Source: Bryobacterales bacterium (lineage in GTDB: Bacteria > Acidobacteriota > Terriglobia > Bryobacterales > Bryobacteraceae). Taken from it: a stretch of DNA of 6,611 nt. The stretch lies in NCBI GenBank assembly GCA_003487005.1, contig DNFG01000102.1:1-6611 (forward strand), in the 5' to 3' direction. Of the stretch, positions 1 to 4,922 are shown one piece after another; position 1 is the first letter of the stretch, and every line of letters begins with the position of its first letter. The position numbers and the translations under genes are program-made. The notes under the pieces are model-generated. The model ran no database searches, was not told where the DNA came from, and worked only from the letters and a program-made list of their open reading frames with translations.

Positions 1-104
1 CTGGGATGGCGGCGGAGAGGAGAGACAAGCTGCCCGGAGAAGCCGGACTCCTGAATCGCGTCGATGATCGCTTGTACGAGTCGTTCAGGTTGGATTGCGG
101 GCAT
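1..104 (-). CDS. N-terminus of an unidentified protein (partial, runs off left edge); candidate restriction endonuclease
   Basis: On the minus strand an ATG at 104-102 opens a frame with no stop for 34 codons to the window edge. It begins MPAIQPERLVQAIIDAIQ and continues with ESGFSGQLVSPLRRHP, which reads like a genuine amphipathic, helix-rich N-terminus. The frame differs from that of the upstream methyltransferase and overlaps its last 20 bases (85-104), an arrangement typical of translationally coupled genes. A purine-rich stretch (GGAAAGAAG) lies about 13 nt upstream of the ATG, rather far for a ribosome-binding site, so coupling may drive translation. I do not recognise the family from so short a piece. 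Position directly after a type II-like methyltransferase makes a restriction endonuclease the leading guess, but it does not resemble the start of R.PvuII as I remember it. Confidence 0.55.
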   Translation of the reverse strand, partial: MPAIQPERLVQAIIDAIQESGFSGQLVSPLRRHP

Positions 105-1110
105 TTGTCAGGTTACGCTTCTTTCCGCCATCCACGGGCAGATGATCTTCTGGCGTACCGTTCCACATCGCGCCAGGATGGTAAAGCTTGTAGGTAATTA
201 GGCAGCCCTCCTGTTCGAAAAACCCCGTTTGCTCAGGCTTTGCGGGACGTTGGAATCTCGCAGCCGCGCCATTGAGATATTCTTCGAGAAGCTCAACGCA
301 CGTCCAGTTCCTGCGTAGTCGCTCGCAAACTTCCCCAGTGACGCAGCTACCTCCGAACGGATCAAGAACTGAGTCCCCTTCATCAGTCAACATCCGAACG
401 AAAAACTCGGGAAGCGCAGCAGGAAAACGTGCTGGATGGGGCTTAATGCCGTGTTCCGTGCAATACCGAAGGTAGTACGAGTTGCTCTCGGTGTTCGGGA
501 TGGCAATGATATTTGGTGGAATAGCGGCCCCATTGTCACGCGCGAAATTCTCGCTAATGTCGTGTCCGCTTGGACGGAGCTTCGCCTTGTAGCCGTTCTT
601 CAGCAGCCCCCTCATAGCATCGCTGTACGGGGCGAGCACTCTCTTGTTGCTCGCCTTGGGCCAAGGGGTTGGAGAAAGCCACCAAACGCAGTTGACTGCA
701 TCCTTTGCCCGGATGCGACGGACCGTCACCCACTCAGCCGGCGACGGGAGCTTTGACGGGTTCCACCAGAAGAACTCCTGCGCCAAATGGAACCCCACCT
801 CGCGACAAAGCATGATGACGAGCTCGTAATGATAAAGGCTTCTCGTTGGCTGGCCAGGTATCCAAGCTCCACCGATGTCGATGACGAGCGAGCCAGTCGG
901 CTTCAGGAGGCGCTTGAACTGCACGCCGAAAGGTTTGAACCAATCGACATACTCATGCGAGTCTACGTTCCCGTAGTCTTTCTTGCGCACAAGGCCGAAG
1001 GGTGGGCTGGTGACGATGAGATCCAACGAGGCATCGGGAAGCGTCGCCATGTGGTCCAGGGAGTCCCCTTGGTACAACGCACCAAACTTCGTCTTGAGGA
1101 ATCGCTTCAC
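85..1110 (-). CDS. M.PvuII-like site-specific DNA methyltransferase (cytosine-N4)
   Basis: This protein should transfer a methyl group from S-adenosylmethionine to the exocyclic N4 of cytosine within a specific DNA site. Counting from the GTG at 1110 (341 aa), the catalytic motif IV TSPPF is at residues 34-38, followed by GLVRKKDYGN. The motif-X-like HPARFP is at 225-230, the AdoMet-binding motif I DPFGGSCVTGEV at 250-261 and motif II (RNWTCVEL) at 267-274. Catalytic motif before AdoMet motif is the beta-class order. The segments RKKxYGN, EYVDWF, NPSKLPSP, LAPYSD, RPSGHDI, IPPN, ESNS and HPARFPA match M.PvuII (CAGCTG) as I recall it; specificity is not proven by this. The open frame extends to 1278, but upstream of about 1180 it runs antisense to an intron relic. 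GTG 1110, ATG 1179 and GTG 1155 are all possible starts, none with a strong Shine-Dalgarno. I favour 1110 because homology begins just after it (KTKFGALYQGDSL). An overlapping gene follows. Confidence 0.9.
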   Translation of the reverse strand: MKRFLKTKFGALYQGDSLDHMATLPDASLDLIVTSPPFGLVRKKDYGNVDSHEYVDWFKPFGVQFKRLLKPTGSLVIDIGGAWIPGQPTRSLYHYELVIMLCREVGFHLAQEFFWWNPSKLPSPAEWVTVRRIRAKDAVNCVWWLSPTPWPKASNKRVLAPYSDAMRGLLKNGYKAKLRPSGHDISENFARDNGAAIPPNIIAIPNTESNSYYLRYCTEHGIKPHPARFPAALPEFFVRMLTDEGDSVLDPFGGSCVTGEVCERLRRNWTCVELLEEYLNGAAARFQRPAKPEQTGFFEQEGCLITYKLYHPGAMWNGTPEDHLPVDGGKKRNLTNARNPT

Positions 1111-1179
1111 TTCGACTTCACATTGTATCGTCTCGACCGTGCAGAAAGTCTCCACCCGCCGGCCTGTTACTGGCAGCAT

Positions 1180-1386
1180 GCGCTGAGTCGGCGCACGCAG
1201 ACGGGGCTGTTGAGCGTGGCGCGGGTGACGCGATTGCCGAACCGCTGGCTGCCCCGGCCCCGGTCGGTGATTCCTCATCCGGAATTGCGATTCTACACCA
1301 GATATCTTGGGTAGGAGCCGGATACGGTAGTTCCGCTCGTCCGGATCTGTGCGGGGGCGCTTTGTGAGAGGCGTCCCTACCGCGAC
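1180..1386 (+). mobile_element. Group II intron 3' relic (maturase C-terminus, domain V and domain VI)
   Basis: The plus strand from 1180 to the TAG at 1312-1314 encodes ALSRRTQTGLLSVARV and ends NRWLPRPRSVIPHPELRFYT-RYLG. This resembles the C-terminal tail of group II intron reverse transcriptase/maturases (pattern L-x-RRxQR ... WLPxPR ... HPxPxxRF). Directly after the stop, 1315-1347 folds like domain V: GAG at 1315-1317 opens the strand, CCGGA (1318-1322) pairs with TCCGG (1340-1344), GA pairs with TC at 1346-1347, and CGG (1325-1327) pairs with CCG (1333-1335) around a 5-nt loop. The following GGATCTGTGCGGGGG (1343-1357) is the usual sequence after domain V in this intron group. Then 1353-1362 pairs with 1369-1377, a domain VI-like hairpin, ending CTACCGCGAC near 1386, like a group II 3' splice boundary. 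The 5' end of the intron and nearly all of the reverse transcriptase are missing, so it cannot be mobile by itself. The exact left breakpoint is uncertain (about 1160-1186). Confidence 0.72.
1186..1314 (+). pseudogene. C-terminal fragment of group II intron reverse transcriptase/maturase
   Basis: About 42 codons (from SRRTQ to the TAG) remain of a protein normally over 400 aa. There is no reverse-transcriptase core (no YADD motif) in the frame upstream, which instead runs antisense through the methyltransferase gene. The stop codon abuts domain V, as in intact introns whose ORF fills domain IV. The assignment rests on the tail pattern RRxQ, WLPRPR, HPxPELRF together with the RNA domains that follow. 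It should be treated as a non-functional remnant. Confidence 0.6.
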
Positions 1387-1465
1387 CCTTCGGCCCCTAC
1401 GGCCCGACCCCTTCGACCCCGTAATAGCTGTGGGATGCGGCAGCCGCAGGGCGCTGCGAATTTCG

Positions 1466-1981
1466 TCAATAAGCCGCCACGAACTTCCGCAACGATTGGT
1501 AGGCAGACTTGCCCCAGAGGTGTCGATCCTTGTCTCTCAGCGACGTTGGGCCGCGTACCGCGCTCACCATTGGAAGGAAGTCCGAGAAGTACTTCTCAAC
1601 TTGACCCCGATTCTCCGAGAAATCATCAAGACCCAGTTGGCCGCATACGCGAAAATCGTACACAGTGAAGCGGTCGGGGTAAAGAACGGTGAGGATGGCT
1701 GACGCCATCGGTAGCCTGAAGCCCCACTCCCTGGTCAGAATGCGGAGCCGATCCGCGTCATTGTCTGACTTTGCGATCGATCTTGTGAGAGACTCTACTG
1801 CTGCGCGAAGGGGCGTCACGTGCGCCAACATTCGCCTCTTCACGGCGGTCTTTGCTCTGTTTGCCTTCCAGATGACGATGCTGAAGAACTCCTCCGGCGT
1901 GAGGAAACCACGTGTGCGAAACGCAGTGGTCACGTCGGTGAAGAGATAGTCCTCAAGGTGGTAATACTTGACGTAGTCCAT
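1466..1981 (-). CDS. Conserved hypothetical protein, 171 aa, with a helix-hairpin-helix-like segment
   Basis: The start at ATG 1981 is well supported: GAGGA lies 8 nt upstream and a good promoter lies 40-68 nt upstream. The protein has no signal peptide or membrane segment and should be cytosolic. Its N-terminus (MDYVKYYHLEDYLFTDV, then a conserved-looking IVIWKANRAKT at about 36-45) is helical and charged. Residues 86-112 (WGFRLPMASAILTVLYP followed by DRFTVYDFRV) look like a helix-hairpin-helix module of the kind seen in DNA glycosylase-like and other DNA-binding proteins. I have an impression of similar hypothetical proteins in many bacteria but cannot name a family. The catalytic lysine/aspartate pair of HhH-GPD glycosylases is not convincing. 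It shares strand and lower G+C with the methyltransferase, so it may belong to the same acquired unit, but 350 bp and an intron relic separate them. A DNA-related role is inference. Confidence 0.82.
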   Translation of the reverse strand: MDYVKYYHLEDYLFTDVTTAFRTRGFLTPEEFFSIVIWKANRAKTAVKRRMLAHVTPLRAAVESLTRSIAKSDNDADRLRILTREWGFRLPMASAILTVLYPDRFTVYDFRVCGQLGLDDFSENRGQVEKYFSDFLPMVSAVRGPTSLRDKDRHLWGKSAYQSLRKFVAAY

Positions 1982-2020
1982 GGCCGGATTCCTCGTGGAA
2001 GTCGTAGGGTCGCTTGCCCG

Positions 2021-2049
2021 ATTCTACTTGCGATCTTTTCGGCGGACAA
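2021..2049 (-). promoter_or_regulatory. Sigma70-type promoter for the 171-aa gene
   Basis: Read on the minus strand, TTGTCC (2049-2044) and TAGAAT (2026-2021) are separated by exactly 17 bp. Each box has four or five of six consensus bases. The predicted start is near 2014, giving a leader of about 33 nt that includes the GAGGA ribosome-binding site before ATG 1981. Correct spacing and placement make this the most convincing promoter in the window. Confidence 0.55.
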
Positions 2050-2083
2050 GGGTCTGCTGAGTCCGGGTAGGCTGGGTGCTGCA

Positions 2084-2099
2084 ACTCTCCCAGGAGAGT
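2084..2099. repeat. Short perfect palindrome, possible operator
   Basis: ACTCTCC and GGAGAGT form 7-bp perfect inverted arms separated by 2 bp (CA). It lies between the divergent 171-aa gene and htrA, about 35 bp upstream of the leftward -35 box. The size suits a dimeric repressor or activator, but no second copy and no regulator gene are visible, so the role is open. Confidence 0.3.
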
Positions 2100-2173
2100 G
2101 TGTGAGCGTTGCGGGAGATGGCCGGACGCTTGGGCGAGGCTGAGGGAGTGTGCGGGGCTGGTTGCGGGCAAGC

Positions 2174-2208
2174 GGGGTGGTTCTGGGGGCTTGAGGGGCT
2201 GTGGGGGG
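2174..2208 (+). other. Four-tetrad G-quadruplex motif upstream of htrA
   Basis: Four runs of at least four G (2174-2177, 2185-2189, 2195-2198, 2203-2208) are joined by loops of 7, 5 and 4 nt. This meets the strict G4 pattern with four-G runs on the coding strand. It ends 63 nt before the htrA start codon, so it would lie in the leader RNA or in the non-template strand of the promoter region. The surrounding DNA is G-rich in general, so chance is not excluded. Confidence 0.5.
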
Positions 2209-2271
2209 ACTCCGGTCGGGCGTTGTGGGTTCTATGGAGCCTTTTGGGGCTGGAATTCATCCGAGAGAGTG

Positions 2272-3678
2272 ATGATTCCGTCTATGGTTTCCCTCATTGT
2301 GCTCATTCTGGTTCTTGCGGGGCCGGTGTTTCCGCAGAGTCGGGAGGGGGCTTCTGGTCCTTCGCTGCGGGGGTTGAGTCAGTTATATCAGGATCTGGTG
2401 GAGCGGGTGGATCCGGCGGTGGTTCAGATTATTACGCGGGGTTATGCCGCTTCGGAGGAGGAGGATTCGCAATTGTTGCGGACGCGGCGGGGGAATGGTT
2501 CGGGGGTGGTGGTGGACAAGGACGGGTATGTGGTGACGAATGCGCATGTCGTCGGGAATGCGCGGCGGGTGGAGGTGCTGCTGCCGCAACCGGCGGAGGA
2601 GCGGCTGCGGTTTCGTTCGGTGATCAATCCGACGGGGAAGTTGTTGCCGGCGAAGGTGGTGGGGGTGGACCGCGAGACCGATATCGCCGTGCTGAAGGTC
2701 GAGGAGACGAACCTGCCCGCGCTGCCGTTCGCCGATTCGGACCAACTGAGGCAGGGGCAGATCGTGATCGCGTTCGGGAGTCCGTTCGGGCTGGAGAATT
2801 CGGTGACGATGGGGATTGTGAGCAGCGTGGCTCGGCAGGTGCGTCCGGATGATCCGATGATCTATATCCAGACCGATGCGGCGATCAATCCGGGCAACAG
2901 CGGGGGTCCGCTGGTGGATTCGGAGGGCGCGATTGCCGGGATCAACACGTTTATCGTCAGCCGTTCCGGCGGGAACGAGGGGATCGGGTTCGCGGTGCCG
3001 AGCAATATCGCCAAGAGCGTGTATGAACAGATTCGCGAGCATGGGCGGGTGCGCCGGGGGCAGATCGGCGTGATTGCCCAGAGCATTACGCCGGCGATGG
3101 CGCGGGCGCTGAAACTGCCGCAGGACTGGGGGGTGATTCTGGCCGATGTCAGCCCACGAAGTGCGGCTGAAGCGGCGGGTCTGCGGGTGAAGGACCTGGT
3201 GCTTTCGTTCGACGGCAAGCCGATGGAGAATGCCCGGCAGTTTGGCGTGAACATCTACCGGAGCGCCGGTCAGACGGTGAAGATCGAAGTGCTGCGCGGG
3301 GGCAGGAAGATGGAGATTGCGACGGCGGTGCTGGAACGGCCGCGGGATCCGGACCGGATTCTTTCGCTGATCCGGGGGGCGGAGAACGAGGTGAACGAGT
3401 TGGGGGTGCTGGCCGTGGATCTGGATGAGCGGGTGACTCCGCTGCTGCCGTCGCTGCGTAGGTTGGGGGGGGTGGTGGTGGCGGGGCGGATTTCGGATGT
3501 GTCTCCACAGGAAGGGGCGTTGCTGCCGGGCGATGTGATTTACGAGGTGAACCACACGCCGGTGGGGTCGCTGGCGGCGCTGAGGAAAGCGATCGGGGCG
3601 ATGAAGCATGGGGACCCGGTGGTGCTGCATATCGAGCGCGGGGGGCAGTTGCAGTTTCAGGTGGTGGAGATCGATTAG
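2272..3678 (+). CDS. htrA: Periplasmic serine endoprotease, HtrA/DegP family (S1C), two PDZ domains
   Basis: This is an ATP-independent quality-control protease and chaperone of the periplasm. From ATG 2272 (468 aa, a typical DegP length) a hydrophobic signal sequence spans about residues 4-20. The trypsin-like domain follows with the full catalytic triad: His92 in TNAHVVG, Asp137 in ETDIAVL and Ser210 in NPGNSGGPLV. PDZ1 is about 263-354 (from GQIGVIAQ, with AAGLRVKDLVLSFDGKP). PDZ2 is about 376-464 (ELGVLAVDLD ... GALLPGDVIYEVNHTPV). The frame stays open from 2098, but the extra 58 residues are Cys/Gly/Trp-rich translated leader and include the G-quadruplex region. I chose 2272 because a signal peptide begins there and GAGAGAG sits a few nt upstream; ATG 2284 is an alternative. 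It is divergent from the accessory genes. No sigmaE-like promoter was recognised. A G8 tract (3465-3472) lies in PDZ2. Confidence 0.96.
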   Translation: MIPSMVSLIVLILVLAGPVFPQSREGASGPSLRGLSQLYQDLVERVDPAVVQIITRGYAASEEEDSQLLRTRRGNGSGVVVDKDGYVVTNAHVVGNARRVEVLLPQPAEERLRFRSVINPTGKLLPAKVVGVDRETDIAVLKVEETNLPALPFADSDQLRQGQIVIAFGSPFGLENSVTMGIVSSVARQVRPDDPMIYIQTDAAINPGNSGGPLVDSEGAIAGINTFIVSRSGGNEGIGFAVPSNIAKSVYEQIREHGRVRRGQIGVIAQSITPAMARALKLPQDWGVILADVSPRSAAEAAGLRVKDLVLSFDGKPMENARQFGVNIYRSAGQTVKIEVLRGGRKMEIATAVLERPRDPDRILSLIRGAENEVNELGVLAVDLDERVTPLLPSLRRLGGVVVAGRISDVSPQEGALLPGDVIYEVNHTPVGSLAALRKAIGAMKHGDPVVLHIERGGQLQFQVVEID

Positions 3679-3835
3679 GGGGGGGACCTTCCCGAGCCAG
3701 AACCAGCGATGGCGGGGCAGGCGCTGCCATGGCGGGGGCTAGGGGTTCGGGCGGAGGGGTGGGGGCGATTGGGCCGGTGATTGCTTTGGGAGAGGTGAGG
3801 TCTGAACGTGGGGACGGCCAGTGAAGGGCTTGTCT
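3679..3835. other. Non-coding stretch after htrA with a G-quadruplex motif
   Basis: No gene is visible here. A G8 run starts in the htrA stop codon (3678-3685). At 3734-3765 five G-runs (5, 4, 3, 4 and 5 G) with loops of 3, 3, 4 and 1 nt form a G-quadruplex motif on the plus strand. I see no classical hairpin-plus-T-tract terminator for htrA. Confidence 0.45.
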
Positions 3836-3865
3836 TTGCAGATTCAACGACTTCTGGAATATGAT
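3836..3865 (+). promoter_or_regulatory. Sigma70-like promoter of the three-gene envelope operon
   Basis: TTGCAG (3836-3841) and TATGAT (3860-3865) are separated by 18 bp. The first box matches four and the second five consensus bases. The local A+T richness contrasts with the G-rich DNA on either side. The predicted start near 3872 gives a leader of about 125 nt before the ATG at 3997. Confidence 0.5.
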
Positions 3866-3897
3866 AGTGATCCGCGGAGAGCCTGGGCAGGAGGATC

Positions 3898-3945
3898 GTT
3901 CCGGTTTCTTCCGGTACGGCTGCGCGCCGACTGGTAAGAATTACC
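3898..3945 (+). promoter_or_regulatory. Leader hairpins upstream of the operon
   Basis: Two small hairpins fall in the predicted leader. In 3898-3917, CCGG pairs with CCGG around TTTCTT, with an outer GT/AC pair and one mismatch. In 3933-3945, GGTAA pairs with TTACC around GAA. Neither has a T-tract, and neither covers the AGGAG ribosome-binding site at 3983-3987. I recognise no riboswitch family. Confidence 0.25.
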
Positions 3946-3996
3946 GATCGCGAAACCCGGGACGAAGGTGGATCTGAAGCGAAGGAGAAACACCCG

Positions 3997-4389
3997 ATGA
4001 GACAATGGCTTGCGCTTTTCCTGAGTGGTCTGCTCGCCGTGCCGGCGATGGCCGGGCGGGCGGATGGACTGGAGGACCAGATTGTGGGTCCGGCTGAGTG
4101 GCGTGAACGCCTGCGCGGCGCAGCGCAGAATCGCGAGCGGAATGTGGCGCAGGTGGAGAGGCTCTTCGAGCGGGCAGAGGTAAGGAGTGCGCTGCGGACG
4201 GCGAAGGTGGATGCCCGTCAGGTGACGCTGGCGGCGCAGATGCTGTCCGACGACGAACTGGCGCGGCTGTCGGCGCGGAGTGCCGAGATCGAGCGGGACA
4301 TCGCGGCGGGGGCGTTGAGTAATCAGATGTTGACGTATATCATCATTGCCCTGTGCACGGCGGTGATCGTGCTAATTGCAGTGAATTGA
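3997..4389 (+). CDS. PA2779-family small membrane protein
   Basis: The protein is 130 aa, with AGGAG 9 nt before the ATG. Residues 1-19 form a signal peptide ending AMA, so cleavage before Gly20 is likely. Residues 25-105 are a charged, helical region with heptad-like spacing (WRERLRGAAQNRERNVAQVE; later LSDDELARLSARSAEIERDI). One transmembrane helix fills 111-129 (MLTYIIIALCTAVIVLIAV) at the very C-terminus. This layout (signal peptide, helical region with an LSDDEL-type motif, C-terminal anchor) matches what I know as the PA2779 family. That family is characteristically encoded next to the PA2778-type cysteine peptidase that indeed follows here 2 nt downstream. The helical domain should face the periplasm, anchored in the inner membrane. 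No molecular function is established to my knowledge; a partner or scaffold for the peptidase is inference from the fixed pairing. Confidence 0.85.
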   Translation: MRQWLALFLSGLLAVPAMAGRADGLEDQIVGPAEWRERLRGAAQNRERNVAQVERLFERAEVRSALRTAKVDARQVTLAAQMLSDDELARLSARSAEIERDIAAGALSNQMLTYIIIALCTAVIVLIAVN

Positions 4390-4391
4390 AG

Positions 4392-4922
4392 ATGCTGATT
4401 CGGCCCGCGGCGCTGGTCGCCGTGCTGGTGAGTGTTGGAGTGGCGGGGGGGAGTGTGCGTCTGGAAGTGCCGTACGTCCGGCAGGAGAAGGACGGATGCG
4501 GGGCCGCGAGTCTGACGATGGTGATGCGGTACTGGCGGGCGCAGGAGCAGGGGGCGGTGGAGGAAGCGGATCCCGCGCGGATTCAGCGGGAGCTGTACGT
4601 GGCGGCGGAGCGTGGGATTCCCGGCTCCGCGATGCGGGCTTATCTGGAGCGGGCGGGTTTTCATGCATTCACGATCAAGGGGGAGTGGAGGGATCTCGCG
4701 GCGCATGCCGGGAAGGGCAGGCCGTTGATCGTGTGTCTGTCCGCGGCGGGACGCCGGCTGCATTACGTGGTGGTGGCGGGGGTGGATGAGGAAAGGGGCA
4801 GGGTGCAGGTCCATGATCCCGCGCGGCGGGCATGGCTGACGATGACCCGATCCGGCTTCGAGAGGAAGTGGCGAGAATCGGGATATTGGACGCTGGTGGC
4901 CGCGCCGGTGGCGGCGCGGTGA
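4392..4922 (+). CDS. PA2778-family C39-like cysteine peptidase
   Basis: The protein is 176 aa. A hydrophobic N-terminus (residues 4-20) is likely a signal peptide, placing the enzyme outside the cytoplasm. The papain-like/C39 active site is readable: Gln31 (oxyanion hole) and nucleophile Cys36 in QEKDGCGAASLTMVMRYW, general base His124 in RRLHYVVVAGVD, and Asp142 in VQVHDP. The spacing Q-x4-C and the order Cys, His, Asp fit peptidase C39-like proteins. ATG 4392 is chosen over an in-frame ATG at 4353 because the latter lies inside the preceding gene and would destroy the signal peptide. The gene begins 2 nt after the upstream stop and its TGA overlaps the next ATG (TGATG), so translation is coupled. 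PA2778 proteins as I know them carry TPR repeats after the peptidase domain; here the protein ends right after it. Substrate unknown: classical C39 enzymes cut double-glycine leaders, but no ABC transporter or leader peptide is seen. Confidence 0.88.
   Translation: MLIRPAALVAVLVSVGVAGGSVRLEVPYVRQEKDGCGAASLTMVMRYWRAQEQGAVEEADPARIQRELYVAAERGIPGSAMRAYLERAGFHAFTIKGEWRDLAAHAGKGRPLIVCLSAAGRRLHYVVVAGVDEERGRVQVHDPARRAWLTMTRSGFERKWRESGYWTLVAAPVAAR

Noticed and set aside
787..1185. Plus-strand open frame leading into the maturase fragment as one 175-aa protein
   Set aside because: This part is antisense to conserved methyltransferase motifs and lacks any reverse-transcriptase motif. Only the last 42 or so codons are intron-derived.
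1111..1278. Methyltransferase N-terminal extension to ATG 1278
   Set aside because: Codons upstream of about 1180 are antisense to the intron relic, the peptide is Arg/Gln/Pro-rich, and family similarity starts only after 1110.
1387..1465. Possible terminator for the 171-aa gene (GCAGC/GCTGC repeat and GGCC-rich stretch)
   Set aside because: The arms are short and no T-tract follows on the minus strand.
2098..2271. N-terminal 58-codon extension of htrA
   Set aside because: The peptide is rich in Cys, Gly and Trp, would bury the signal sequence, and corresponds to the G-quadruplex leader. The start at 2272 has a ribosome-binding site and a proper signal peptide.
2109..2852. 247-codon Gly-rich open frame overlapping htrA in another plus frame
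   Set aside because: Its low-complexity Gly/Ala composition comes from reading GGX codons out of frame; there is no domain.
2383..3630. 415-codon open frame antisense to htrA
   Set aside because: Its translation is His/Arg/Pro-rich without domain character, as expected of the complement of GC-rich coding DNA; htrA on the other strand is certain.
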